DNA of 64,000 nucleotides, taken from the NCBI GenBank assembly GCA_030340625.1, contig JAOPHQ010003993.1, forward strand, positions 150,001 to 214,000, written 5' to 3'. The position numbers and the translations under genes are program-made. Source of the stretch: Merluccius polli (taxonomy: Eukaryota; Chordata; Actinopteri; Gadiformes; Merlucciidae). The notes under the pieces are model-generated. The model was not told the DNA's origin and ran no database searches. It saw only the letters and a list, made by a program, of their open reading frames with translations. Numbering within the stretch: position 1 is the first letter of the stretch; each line of letters starts with the position of its first letter. Shown one piece after another: positions 27,001 to 36,000 of this stretch.

Positions 27001-29110
27001 TGCTCATTCCAAATCGACTATGTCCAATATTGTTATTGTACTGAAGGCCTATCTGGCGTAATAAGTATAAATGTATCATACATTATTATTAATACTACTA
27101 ATAATAATTAATAAAACTAATTCTGTGTGTGTCGGTTATAATGGAGCCTTGTTTCATCCTGCAAACTGGTTTAGTCTCCTCTAAAACCATGTCCGTTTCG
27201 AGACTAGACTAACACGCACAAAATACGCCCTCTAGTGTCTGATGTGAATTTCTCTGAAGACACAGCAATTGAGATCAAGGTAAAACGCAGCTGCAGGTTA
27301 AACCACAGGTACATACGACACAGCAATGGAGCTTAAGACGTCACGTGACTTCTTGCGTCACCGACGAGTTTAAAACCGTGTTAAACTCTAAAAAGTGGCT
27401 AAGTTAGCGACAGAGCAATTGCCCCAATGATAATAGCCATTTGAAACTAACATGCTAATGACTAACAACTAAAATTGAAACAGTTAATTCATGGGCTTCT
27501 TTCCAAAGATTATGGTTTGGCATCATTTTTGACCCACTCAAAATGTCCTCATGAACCACCAGTTGAGAATCACTGGCCTAAAGGACAAATGAGAAATTAG
27601 CAACTTTGAAAATGTAACTAATTTAATCTTTAACTTTGACAGTTACATTTAAATTAATGTAATCAATAATTAAACATTAATTATGAATGTAATTTAATGA
27701 AGGGCTCCTATAAACAGCACAATTTGAATTACACAAATGGTTTTCCTGTAGTTAACAGTTTTTATATTGCATATATGTATTCATACACAAGAAGGTACAT
27801 GCATGAAGGCAAATAAAACATGAAGACCAAAACACACAATGTAGTGATATAATAAAAGAGAGGGACATAAATTAAATATTTTAAACACCACAATATGAAT
27901 TGGAGAGTAATATTCTGGATCTCAATATCAATGTTCTCTGTGTGATTCTAGGTATCAAGGCAACCTTGCCAGCGTCCTGTCTAAAGCCCAGATGGACTGG
28001 CTGTGGGACTTCAGTGGGAGGAAGCCATTCTGGATAGGTGCGAATGTTCAATTTTATTTTGTTTATTTACAAAGTCAAGAATGTAACATACGAATGTGCT
28101 GGTTATCCCCCCCCCCCCCTAGCCTGGTCACCAGCCTCTCGTACTACATTTCATTTGTAGAGAGAGTCTGGCCACTCACCATTGACAATTGTTAACTAAC
28201 TGAAGGCGGGTGCTCTGTTGAAGTTTAAAACTATTGGCTCTGCCCAGTGCCACTCCGAATCTGCCATAACCAATCGCTAACGTTTGGTCGTGACGTATTT
28301 CATGCGCCAGAAACCACGTTGCGCGCAGTATACAAACGGCAGATGCAGTGAGCATTAGCATTAGCCTGGTTCCGCCCGCCTCCGTACTTACGCTCAATAA
28401 CTGAAATTCGCGCACGACCTCTACGTCACTGTTCTCAGGCCGCGCCTCCTGTTCGCTGATTGGACCGGTAAAACTTTACCGGGAGAAAACCCGCGAATAT
28501 GCCGAATACCCAGACCTAGTACTGAAGGGAAATGAAAATTGAGCGGAAGTACGTCGGAGGGCGGAGCCAGGCTACCCCCCCCCCCCCCTGAGTTTAAGAA
28601 TGTGTCGTTGTGTTGCATGTGTAGTTTCGACTTTTGCAAACTGTTTTGGCTTGACAATTGTAACTGTATTTTTATTTACATTTTATTCGCTTAAATTCCT
28701 GGATTTCCCAAAAGGAGAATTCCTCTAAGCTACCTCTCAAATGGTAGAAAAACGTCACTAGTTAAATTAGATTATACCCGTGGTCGGGGCGGATGTCATC
28801 TATGTAGATCCACTTTTAGTATATTTTGAGTCAACCTTCTGGATTCAGCCACCTGAGTACCTTACCTCTCGCTCTCTCCCCCTCCCATCTCCTTGTCCTC
28901 CCCCCAGGCCTGAACGACCGGGAGAGCCGCGGACACTGGGAGTGGACGAGCGGCGAGGCGCTCAGCTACACCAACTGGAGGAAGACCCCCCCGCGCCCCA
29001 AGACCAAGACCAGTCGGAGGTGCGTGCTGGTCTGGCGCAGGGCGAAGTGGCAGATCCGGGATTGTCGCACAGGGCGGGGCCACCGCTACATGTGCTCCAT
29101 TAAGGCCTAG
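1304..29110 (+). CDS. frem1: FRAS1-related extracellular matrix protein 1, complete 36-exon gene
   Basis: This is the gene for a secreted basement-membrane protein that, in the known family, forms a complex with FRAS1 and FREM2 at epithelial-mesenchymal junctions. Thirty-six GT-AG exons join in one frame: 6603 nt, 2200 residues plus stop, against about 2180 residues in human FREM1. Domain order is signal peptide (residues 1 to about 27), N-terminal domain (to about 283), twelve CSPG repeats (about 284-1744), Calx-beta (about 1745-1862), basic linker, and C-type lectin domain (about 2067-2200). All exon phases match across every junction, so there is no frameshift or premature stop. Two RGD tripeptides are present (203-205 and 1412-1414). 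The start is the only ATG that gives a signal peptide, with strong Kozak context. Whether this is frem1a or frem1b cannot be told here. Exon coordinates are in the five block entries that follow. Confidence 0.95.
1550..3986. repeat. intron 1 with telomere-like GGTTTAGGG-type degenerate repeat
   Basis: From about 1936 to 2190 and again 2455-2570, the + strand is a degenerate tandem array of TTAGGGTT, GGTTTGG and TTTAGGG words. A unique 250 bp segment (about 2200-2450) interrupts it. A GT microsatellite followed by TTAGG-type words lies at 2882-2925. The rest of the intron shows nothing I can assign. Confidence 0.7.
5845..6360 (+). repeat. 5S rRNA-derived SINE (SINE3-like)
   Basis: The head contains the 5S rRNA internal promoter in recognisable form: GAAGCTAAGCGGGGCTGG near 5880 and CTTGGATGGGAGAACA near 5910. 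A long body follows (near 6030-6240) whose wording is familiar from fish SINE3 copies. The tail ends near TATAAATGCTATTTATTTATT. It is a retroposed copy within FREM1 intron 4, not a working 5S gene, because the 5S part is partial and diverged. Confidence 0.85.
6631..6850 (+). repeat. probable hAT-type repeat fragment with G-tract
   Basis: The stretch starts CAGGCTCGGACTGGC and is rich in GGGCCGGT words, with a run of about 18 G at 6754-6771. The beginning resembles the CAG... ends of hAT-derived MITEs, but I could not find the matching right end, so it may be truncated. Confidence 0.4.
9430..9640 (+). repeat. dispersed repeat family A, copy 1
   Basis: It shares a long ordered series of words with copies at 20228-20400 and 21877-22130: TTTAGGGCATTTAG, GACTGACRATAAGTA, TTTGTCAGTMGAAAGTA, ATATATCACTGTCG, and (with the third copy) CCTTCCTGGTA and ACAGCATGGATAGCTAGG. 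No terminal repeats were found, so its class (SINE or MITE) is open. Confidence 0.75.
12416..12733 (+). mobile_element. hAT-type MITE with 8 bp target duplication, intact copy
   Basis: Terminal inverted repeats are CAGTGGTTCTCA (from 12424) and TGAGAACGACTG (to 12725). The flanks ATCTAACG (12416-12423) and ATCTAACA (12726-12733) match at 7 of 8 bases. An 8 bp duplication and CAG-type ends are the hallmarks of hAT. The 302 bp body has no coding capacity. It serves as the empty-site reference for the interrupted copy at 26017-27575. Confidence 0.9.
13767..14310. repeat. intron 16 repeat cluster: GGCGCC-rich element, C-tract minisatellite and short MITE
   Basis: It begins with a CAGGGCCGACTCTAGG... 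segment (13769-13870), resembling hAT-derived repeats. Next is a minisatellite of GACAATCGCGCACTA units separated by C-tracts (about 13880-14006; longest C-run about 33 bases). Then comes a MITE bounded by ACCCTTTTCACAGAG (14061) and CTCTGTGAAAAGGGT (to 14308). That MITE contains a hairpin, AACTACCCAAGTGAATTGGGTAGTT, near 14111. Confidence 0.65.
15680..15775. repeat. LINE-like 3' tail fragment
   Basis: An AAT trinucleotide run (15686-15702) is followed by TATAGCGCTTTTCAAGGTGCTCCAAGACGCTTTACAG, a wording very common at the ends of fish LINE copies. Similar fragments occur at 19252-19335 and 21779-21850. Identification is by wording only. Confidence 0.45.
16557..16786. repeat. AT microsatellite followed by L2-like LINE 3' end
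   Basis: A pure AT dinucleotide run covers about 16559-16634 and begins only 25 bases past the exon 19 donor. It is followed by TATATG repeats and then CTTGGCAATAAACTTGATTCTGATTCTGATA (to 16786), the typical 3' end of fish L2-type LINEs. The same tail occurs at about 42330-42368. Long reading frames over the AT run are artefacts. Confidence 0.75.
17582..17632. repeat. AT microsatellite
   Basis: This is an AT dinucleotide run of about 25 units in FREM1 intron 20. It has no coding content. Confidence 0.9.
18505..18557 (+). repeat. TTTCAC hexanucleotide repeat
   Basis: About eight units of CTTTCA/TTTCAC in a row lie in FREM1 intron 22, with one CTTTCTC interruption. Confidence 0.85.
20228..20400 (+). 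repeat. dispersed repeat family A, copy 2
   Basis: This copy in FREM1 intron 24 matches copy 1 from the TTTAGGGCATTTAGCAGACAC head through the tract reading GTACAGCAAGG, then ends near GCTAGGTTTGC. It is shorter at its 3' end than the other two. Confidence 0.75.
20858..21024. repeat. GT then AT microsatellites
   Basis: The stretch has TATG units and a GT run at about 20858-20905. Two TATACTGTATATA motifs and a long AT run follow (20948-21024). It lies in FREM1 intron 25. Confidence 0.9.
21877..22130 (+). repeat. dispersed repeat family A, copy 3
   Basis: This is the longest of the three copies, in FREM1 intron 26. It ends near ATTGCCAGGATGTACAAACAGACAATAG. A separate repeat fragment (TTTATTCATATAACGCTCTTCAAAC, about 21785-21850) lies just upstream and resembles the 3' tails of fish LINEs. 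Confidence 0.75.
22160..22245. repeat. short inverted repeat (MITE-like)
   Basis: AAAAGTTGGACCATTAACATCATTGGTCC pairs with GGACCAATGACATCAAGGGTCCAACTTTT, leaving a loop of about 20 bases. A related half (AAAGTTGGACCATTTTTGTCATTGGTCC) stands alone at about 4331-4360 in intron 2, which supports a dispersed hairpin element. Confidence 0.65.
22388..23489 (+). other. frem1: FREM1 exons 27-29: Calx-beta domain
   Basis: The exons are 22388-22517, 22968-23040 and 23340-23489, residues about 1745-1862. Recognisable Calx-beta features are a VCEDQGTVSLEVTRRG strand pair, the TATAGKDF segment, and the acidic DDLEEAEETFKVTLESPEGA segment that in this fold contributes to calcium binding. FREM1 has a single Calx-beta domain, as found here. 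Confidence 0.9.
23871..25311 (+). other. frem1: FREM1 exons 30-33: linker with short polyglutamine
   Basis: The exons are 23871-24097, 24444-24491, 24605-24808 and 25180-25311. This is a low-complexity, basic and serine-rich linker between the Calx-beta and lectin domains. Exon 32 encodes seven glutamines from mixed CAG/CAA codons at about 24698-24718. The exon 32 donor is ambiguous: 24808 (GTGGTG) or 24811 (GTGAGG) would both keep the frame and differ by one valine. The linker is likely the least conserved part of the protein. Confidence 0.8.
25426..25620. mobile_element. TTAA-target MITE with internal hairpin
   Basis: The element 25430-25616 starts AGCTGCAATCAGC and ends GCTGATTGCGGCT, and TTAA lies on both sides (25426-25429, 25617-25620). 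Inside, GTGTTTTGATTGAGTCTCATGGTTCTCA is matched by its reverse complement around 25535-25568, so most of the element is palindromic. TTAA targets are used by Kolobok and piggyBac. It lies in FREM1 intron 33. Confidence 0.8.
26181..27424 (+). mobile_element. nested Harbinger-like DNA transposon carrying a Myb/SANT-like relic
   Basis: Terminal inverted repeats are GGGCAATTGCTCTGTC at the left and GACAGAGCAATTGCCC at the right. CAATG flanks both ends (26176-26180, 27425-27429), though because of symmetry the duplication could be read as 3-5 bp. Comparison with the intact hAT MITE copy shows the uninterrupted target. The only coding trace is a broken Myb/SANT-like protein, which in fish is typical of PIF/Harbinger and related elements. 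No DDE transposase is present, so the copy is non-autonomous. Confidence 0.8.
26710..27043 (+). pseudogene. broken Myb/SANT-like DNA-binding protein of the nested transposon
   Basis: The first frame starts MNMSRIENYNEEQKLYLLYC and stops at about 26845. A second frame around 26831-26930 gives SVWDDLSNTFNSR. A third gives HLKNLWKRLKVEARNAIAER around 26896-26955. These three pieces in order are the usual layout of transposon-borne Myb/SANT-like domains (WxDL...FN, then LKxLWKxLK). At least two frameshifts separate them, so no intact protein can be made. Confidence 0.75.
28111..28583. mobile_element. TAGCCTGG-ended element between C-runs (possible 9 bp duplication of C)
   Basis: The left end TAGCCTGG (28120) and right end CCAGGCTA (to 28574) match the ends of the 9 bp-duplication family seen at 30733, 57759 and 61349. 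Runs of C lie on both sides, compatible with a C9 duplication, but runs like this cannot prove it. A second, longer inverted pair (TAGCCTGGTTCCGCCC... from about 28364, mirrored at 28574) suggests a shorter element that shares the same right end. It lies in FREM1 intron 35. Confidence 0.6.
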
Positions 29111-30618
29111 CGCGCAGGGCCAGTGGTTGGGGCTAGTGGTTGGGTGCTGCGACAAACGCGAAAACGAAAAACATGGGGGCTGTGACCCTGATGTTTGACG
29201 GCATCAAACAACAGCAACATACCAACTGAAGAACTATTTTAAAAAGACATGGTGGCGAACTACAAAAAAACAAGGTGGTGCAACCCCACTGCGCCAACTG
29301 CATAGGCAGTGTGCCTTGTAGCGACCCCAGGTTCAATTCTGACCTGCGGTCAATATGCTGCATGTCGTTCCCTCTCTTCTTCAACCCACTCCCCTGTCTC
29401 TCTTCACACTCCTGTCCATAAAGGCACAAAATAACTCACACAAATATTTTTTTAAAGATATAAAAAATAAACAGGACTGGATTGCACAATCTCTAGTGGA
29501 ATCCAGATGAACTGTAATTACTGTGTCCGATTGGTTAAGTGGCGAGTGATTTTGTATGCTATATGTAATACATAAACCTGTGTTTTACCAGGGATAGCTG
29601 CGTACCTCTGGTTATTCCACGATTGCTTGGATGCTGTTATAACTGTAGATCATGAATAAATGACATGTTCCCAACATTTGCCATGTGACATTGTTTACAT
29701 TATAACGTTTTTTTTGTCATCCTCATATGTTTCTTATGATGTCTTTTTACATATGTTTTATTGTCTATTCTTACTTCTTGTATATAAATATTTGGTTCAT
29801 GCTAATTTATGTGAATATTGATGGTACTACATTTCATGGTATATTTATCATGTGAGGTTTGGATACATTCCAATGTAACACATTTTAATACAACTAATGC
29901 ATACAAGCATATTTTTTAAGTAGTCTGTTTATTGTAGAAATGTTGGTGCATATTATGTATTAAAATGACATTAAAGGTGAAATTGATGTGAATGCTCATG
30001 TCGTTGACCATGTTATCGCATGGCTAACTGATTTGTTCAAATATGTAACCGTGGCTGTACTGTAATCTCTATCTAACCTCTCTGTACATTTCTCATTTGA
30101 CATTTCAAATTTCAATTGAGCAATTATCCTCGCCTGTACAACTTGTGTTTGTAATTATGAATAATTCGGTGGCCGCAAAAGTATGACATTTAGTGAATAA
30201 CGTCATTACATTAAAATTAAATCAAACCACATTACAATTGTGTCACCGTCACCATAACGCATACATTAGATGCATTTAGGTTAAAAAAAAAACCGTAAAG
30301 CGAATGTATTTGAAAGTATTTTAATACAATATATTTTAAATAATATAAACTGTTTTATAATATTAGAATATTTTAAACCTAATGTATTTGAAGGTATTTT
30401 AATACAATATATTTTAAAATAGAAACATTTTGATAACATGAGAATACCGGTATTTTAAACCTAATGTATTTGAAAGTATTTCAATACTCTATACTAAACT
30501 ATAATACTCTTTTCCAAAATAATATTATAAATAGTTTTATAACAGAATATTTTAAACAGCTTCGCATTTTAGCTTTTTTTTTAGTAAAGCTAAAGTATTC
30601 ACCGTGACCTTTTAGAGC
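29111..30618 (+). other. FREM1 3' UTR, SINE remnant and AT-rich flank
   Basis: The stretch after the FREM1 stop holds a SINE remnant at about 29302-29450: GGTTCAATTCTGACC box B-like, then GCTGCATGTCGTTCCC as in the SINE at 546. AT-rich sequence follows. Between 30290 and 30560 the motif ATTTTAAACCTAATGTATTTGAAAGTATTT recurs about three times, which looks like a degenerate local duplication. I see no exon. Confidence 0.6.
29655..29660 (+). promoter_or_regulatory. candidate FREM1 polyadenylation signal
   Basis: A canonical AATAAA lies 545 bases after the stop codon, with T-rich sequence (TTTTTTTTGTC) about 50 bases downstream. ATTAAA near 29970 is an alternative. Confidence 0.45.
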
Positions 30619-30700
30619 AGGGGTTCTCAACCTTTTTCAAGCTGGGCCCCCCCAAAACTGGTTAATTTGGGGGGGGGGGGGGGGTGTGCGGCTGGGATTG
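30619..30700 (+). repeat. hAT end fragment with G-tract
   Basis: CAGGGGTTCTCAACCTTTTTCAAGC is a typical left end of hAT elements. It runs into a G-tract (about 30667-30684). No right end was found within reach, so this is a truncated copy. Confidence 0.55.
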
Positions 30701-30723
30701 CTTGTGGCGTGGAGCCAGCTGCG

Positions 30724-30810
30724 GGGCGGCCTTAGCCTAGAACTCTAGACACCCCCTAGCGGCAGCAAATTTATTTGATGTAGGTCTGGCTTGCCAGGCT
30801 AGGGCGGCCT
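30724..30810 (+). mobile_element. 69 bp miniature transposon with perfect 9 bp target duplication
   Basis: The element 30733-30801 begins TAGCCTAGAACTCTAGAC and ends GTCTGGCTTGCCAGGCTA. It is flanked by GGGCGGCCT on both sides (30724-30732, 30802-30810). Its ends match the larger copies at 57759-58280 and 61349-62460, so it is an internally deleted derivative that kept little more than its termini. A 9 bp duplication fits Mutator-like or Merlin-like elements; no transposase is present to decide. Confidence 0.85.
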
Positions 30811-31156
30811 GGCTCCGCTTCTGAATTTGCATAAAGTTGGGAAATTTCAACTTTATGCAAATACGAGCGGCGCGAATCCACGCGGTCACCAGAGACTGGT
30901 AGCATATGTCGTTTAGTCCTCCTGTAATCCACCACAATTTCTCTTGGAGGTGTTCAGTTGCAGGTGTGATGACCCAGGCGGGTCTTTAACCCTGCCCCTG
31001 CTGTGTGTATGCCTGTGTTTCGCATATTGTTGTAGACTAAAATAGGTTAGTTAACCAACATTTAGTAGCTGGCCCGGGGTGGAGTTACTCGTTCAATACG
31101 TTTTACAATAATGTCCGCCCGCCAGGGACATCCTGACATAAAAACTGAAAATGACA

Positions 31157-31911
31157 GAGCATTTATAGCAGCATAGCGCTACTGTGGTGGTGTATTAAAA
31201 GAATCTCAATAGCAGTTTGAATAGTTTGAAAGTGTTTGTTTTTTAAGTTGAAGATATTGGATATTCACGATCTGAATTAGCGATGTGACATGGTGAACTA
31301 AAGACACGATCACCGGTAAGAGTCCTGTGTGTCTAGCGGTGTCTATCTGCCCAGGAGACGGGGCGTCCAGGTGTAACCATCAGGCAGCAGCACTCCTCTC
31401 TATAGAGCCATCGTTTGGTCAATATTTATACACAATAGGCAAAGTACCCTGCTCTAAACAATAGCCTAACTAAAGTGCAATTAAACAAGATACATCTCAC
31501 GTTACAAAATGTTCAGAATGGTTATAACATTAAAATGGCTGTTTAGAAGTGTAACCCGCTAGCTCTATAACAGTAAACTGTAGTGTATCCCACCAAGAAC
31601 TTCCTGCCATCTAAACTGAATGTGACATTTATAGCAGCATAGCCCTACTGTGGTGGTGTATTAAAATAATCACATCTCTAAATAGAGCAGTTTATGGCGT
31701 CTGAAAGTGTTTTTTTTTAGTTAGAAAGATATTGGATATTCAACAGATAGCCTATTCACGCTCCGAATTACAGTGATCTGACGCAGGGAACTAAAGCAGT
31801 GATCACAGCTATGAGTGATTGCGTAATTAAACCGGATACGTCTCACGTTACAAAATGTTACAAATGGATATAATATATAACATTAAAATGGCTGTTTAGA
31901 AGTGTAACCTC
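31157..31911 (+). repeat. diverged tandem duplication of about 400 bp units
   Basis: Unit 1 (31157-31557) and unit 2 (31628-31911) share ordered blocks: TTTATAGCAGCATAGC, CTACTGTGGTGGTGTATTAAAA, AAGATATTGGATATTCA, CTCACGTTACAAAATGTT, and ATTAAAATGGCTGTTTAGAA. Spacing differs, so the copies have gained and lost sequence. No gene was recognised in either. Confidence 0.7.
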
Positions 31912-31974
31912 GCAGACTTAAACAAAAAAACAAAACACGAGTACTTGTTGAGATTTGGACCGTGTATTCAATGA

Positions 31975-32145
31975 GTTTTCTGGTATTTATTGCACCCCTA
32001 GTACCTACTGGCACCTTACAGGCCACCGTAGCTTCTCCTACATCATTGGAAAGGGAGAGGTGAGGGGGGGGGGGGGTATTCAGTTTATTGTAATCTGCAA
32101 CTTCACCGCTAGATGCCACTAGATTTTATACATTGTACCTTTAAG
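31975..32145 (-). repeat. MITE fragment of a common fish family
   Basis: Its right end reads CTAGATGCCACTAGATTTTATACATTGTACCTTTAAG, a wording I associate with TTAA-target MITEs spread through fish genomes. The left end was not found. It contains a G-tract at 32065-32078. Confidence 0.5.
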
Positions 32146-32213
32146 TAAAGGTAGTAATACCACACTGTAGAAATACTCTGTTACAAGTTAATCACCTGCA
32201 TTGAAAATGTTAC

Positions 32214-33031
32214 TTAAAGGACAATTCCGGCGCAAAATGAGACCATATGATCATAACACATGTCCACCGAGTTGGACCGTTCTCTGGGATCAGTTTTCAT
32301 TCTCGTTGAATGGAACCAAAGTTCTCGAAAACCGCTAATTAGCATATAATGCTAGCTGTGGGGGCAGGATATTCATGTAAAATAAATCGCAATTCTATAC
32401 CACTAACAAGGATCAAAATCGCACCACACTTCCACGGCAGCATAATGAGGGTCCCTACATGTAAAACGAAGCATTCCAGTCGAGCGACGAGCGACGACCA
32501 CCGTGCAACGTAATGAGCTGGAAGAGGCGAACACATGAGATGTCAATGAATCAGAAGGTGTGCAATCTAGTAGAAGGTGTGCGAAGTGCGAACAGTGCGT
32601 GTGCATAGAGAAGAGAAGAAAATGGTTTGTGTTTGTGCTTTTCCCGGCTGCGTTCGTCACTCGACTGGTCGTGACTGTTTTCCAAAGATGGCGCCCGCTT
32701 GTTTTCGTGAATGCACTGGCTTTCTAAACTTTCTTTTTAGTAAACTGTCTGTACACTTACAAAGTTCTCAATGCTTCGTTTTACATGTAGGGACCATCAT
32801 TATGCTACTGTGGAAGTGTGGTGCGATTTTGATCCTTGTTAGTGGTATAGAATTGCGATTTATTTTTACATGAACGTATGCCCCCACAGCTAGCGTTATA
32901 AGCTAATTAGCGGTTTTCGAGAACTTTGGTTCCATTCGACTAGAATGAAAACTGATCCCAGAGAACGGTCCAACTCGGTGGACATGTGTTATGATCATAT
33001 GGTTTCCTTTTGCGCCGGAATTGTCCTTTAA
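32214..33031. mobile_element. fold-back transposon with TTAA target, copy 1
   Basis: The element 32218-33027 starts AGGACAATTCCGGCGCAAAA and ends TTTTGCGCCGGAATTGTCCT. TTAA lies on both sides. Its inverted ends are about 250 bp long (32218-32477 against about 32765-33027) and contain the shared words GAACGGTCC/GGACCGTTC and ACCACTAACAAGGATCAAAATCGCACCACAC. TTAA targets with AG-starting ends suggest Kolobok. No transposase is encoded. Confidence 0.85.
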
Positions 33032-36000
33032 GTAAAGGTAGGGGAAATGTGTAGTAGTATCCAAAAAGTACTGACATGTACTGAAAAGTACTTGTCATGA
33101 AAGCACTGCATCCCCAGTTCGGTTATGGTGAATATCACTCAGGTAGGCACTGTTTTAATTATCAAAACCACAATTAAACAACACTTTTAATATTATATAT
33201 CCATTAAAAACAATATGAAGTAGGTCAGTAGGACTTGCCACCTTCACCTCGGTACTCGTGAGCAAGTCTAATCATCATGAAAACGACGTTGTCTCCGTCA
33301 TGCAGGAAAACGTACAAATATGCATTCATTTCTGAAGCAGGAAGTCACATTTTGCATAGTTTGTTAGTTTAGTGATTAGTCACCCACTTTTCTTTTTGTG
33401 TGTGTGAGTGTGCGTGTGTTTTTGAATATAATTATATACTGTGGTTTAGTTTCCTCTGTGTGATGCTCAAAAACATGTCACTAAAATCAAACTGTAGTTC
33501 AGCAGTTGTACCCATGTCTTATTTATAAAATATATGCAGTGTAACAAAATAGTACAGAGCATGAAGTTTTGAAACCCCATATTCAGGGGTCTTATGAATC
33601 AAGCATGTCAGAGAAGGACTGCAAATCTACAATCTGATCATTACTTATAATGAAAGGTAAATGACTGACTGCATTACTTACTCTGACTGACTTGCATTAC
33701 TACATTAAATCTGTGTGTTTTTCATGGATTAATGTGTTTAACTACAATTTAAACCGGTTCCATGTTATGTAGTGTATGATTATGGATGGCGGGGTAAGAA
33801 CAGTGTATGTCGGTGGGGTGAGGACCCTTTTTTTTGCTTGAGCCCGTGACCCCCAAAATGTGTGCACGGCGCTGAAAGCTAGTAATACCACACTGTAAAA
33901 ATACTCCGCTACACGTTAATGTCCTGCATTGAAAATGTAACTTAAGTAAAAGTACAAAAGTATCAGCATCAAAACATACAGAATGGCCCATTTCAGAATA
34001 ATATATATATTCCATGATTGGATTATATTTATTGATGTCTTAATGTAATTTTATGTTGCAGCTGGTGGAGCTAATTTTAATGTATTTATATATTTGATAT
34101 ATTACTTTATATATTTCCAGGACTAATAAAGCCTTATTGATATAATAATATAATTTGTTTATTAGAAATGATAAATCTTGCTCTCTCCTGCTCTTTTCTG
34201 GTCTCTCACTCTTTACAACTCTCAGATCTTACCCACAGCAGGTGTGATGTTGATTACCCATTACATGCCATTTCAAAATCTATCCTCTGATGACATCACA
34301 AGTGGGAGTGTCCACCCAGATGTACGATAAAGAGATCAGCCTACCAGTTGGTACAGTCCATTGGGCAGGCTGGTATGCTAATCTATCCATTCAGACCATG
34401 ATAGTCACATGAAGTTGGATGCACCCATTTGTATTGAATCAAAGCAGAGTATTTGGTTCACTGAGTTTGCCTTTTTTGGGCAGCATCATACACTAAAAAA
34501 TGCAATGCACTTCAGTTTCAATAAGCAGAGGACAGGTGTGTCACATCAACGCTTAATCAGGTGACTGGGTAACCATATCAGCCAATCAGAAGTGATGCAT
34601 GCAATAACGTGTTTATCCGAGAGGGAGTTATCTAAAGCATAACAATGTACAAGGGATGTTAGGGTTTGGCTGAATAGCATTAACATTTCAGTATCCATAG
34701 CATACAGCATTTCACAATCCTACGACCACCGCCATACATTGCAAACAAATTAAAGATCCGCTATTTAACTTTTCCTGAACCCCTGTTTTCATGCTCTGTA
34801 CTATTTTGTTACACTGCATATATTTTATAAATAAGACATGGGTACAGCTGCTGAACTACAGTTAGATTTTCGTGACATGTTTTTGAGCATCACACCGAGA
34901 GGAAACTAAACCACAGTATATAATTATATTCAAAAACACACGCACACACAAACACACAAAAAGAAAAGGGGGTGACTAATCACTAAACTAACAAAACTAT
35001 GCAAAATGTAACTTCCTGCTTCAGAAATGAATTGCATATTTGTACGTTTTCCTGCATGACGGAGACAATGTCCTTTTCATGATAATTAGACTTGCTTGCT
35101 TGCTCACGAGTACCGAGGTGATGGTGGCAAGTCCTACTGACCTACTTCATATTGTTTTTAATGGATATATAATATTAAAAGTGTTGTTTAATCATGGTTT
35201 CATAATTAAAACCTAGTGCCTACCTGAGTGATATTCACCGTAACCGAACTGGGGATGCAGTGCTTTCATGACAAGTACTTTTCAGTACATGTCAGTACTT
35301 TTTAAATTGATATGGTGTATTTATTTGTGGATACTACTACACATTTCCCTTTTTATATTTGATATAATTTCAATAACAAATAAAGAAAAAATTAAATACA
35401 ATTAACACCAGCCAAAAAAAGGGCAAAAGGGCAGGGGCTCAAGCCCCCCTTGGACCCTATCTGTGCACGTGCCTGCTACCTTTACTTAAAGGACAATTCC
35501 GGCGCAAAAGGAGACCATATGATCATAACACATGTCCACCGAGTTGGATTGTTCTCTGGGATCAGTTTTCATTCTCGTCGAATGGAACCAAAGTTCTCGA
35601 AAACCGCTAATTAGCTTATAACGCTAGCTGTTGGGGCATACGTTCATGTAAAAATAAATCGCAATTCTATACCACTAACAAGGATCAAAATCGCACCACA
35701 CTTCCACAGTAGCATAGTGAGGGTCCCTACATGTAAAACGAAGCATTGAGAACTTTGTAAATGTACAGACAGTTTATTAAAAAGAAAGTTCAGAAAGCCA
35801 GTGCATTCACGAAAACAAGCGGGCGCCATCTTTGGAAAACAGTCACGACCAGTCGAGTGACGAACGCAGCCGGGAAAAGCACAAACACAAACCATTTTCT
35901 TCTCTTCTCTATGCACACGCACTGTTCGCACTTCGCACACCTTCTACTAGATTGCACACCTTCTGATTCATTGACATCTCATGTGTACGCCTCTTCCGGC

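Larger units (their letters stand above)
26017..27575 (+). mobile_element. hAT-type MITE, second copy, split by a nested element
   Basis: The left half (26017-26180) starts CAGTGGTTCTCAACTGG and the right half (27425-27575) ends TTGAGAATCACTG. Both align in order with the intact copy at 12424-12725. The flanks (GAAAAAAG, GCCTAAAG) match poorly, so the copy is older or its duplication has decayed. It lies in FREM1 intron 34 and was entered by the 1244 bp element at 26181-27424. Confidence 0.85.
25867..29110 (+). other. frem1: FREM1 exons 34-36: C-type lectin domain and stop
   Basis: The exons are 25867-25982, 27952-28037 and 28908-29110 (TAG at 29108-29110). The domain begins ACPQGWVFQSGSCY and continues with a WIGL motif split across the exon 35/36 junction (residues PFWIG then LNDRES) and a terminal YMCS cysteine. 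The usual carbohydrate- and calcium-binding EPN/QPD and WND motifs are absent: the matching positions read NWRKTPP and WQIRDC. By family knowledge this suggests a domain that does not bind sugar in the classical calcium-dependent way. The intron between exons 34 and 35 holds a nested transposon pair. Confidence 0.9.
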
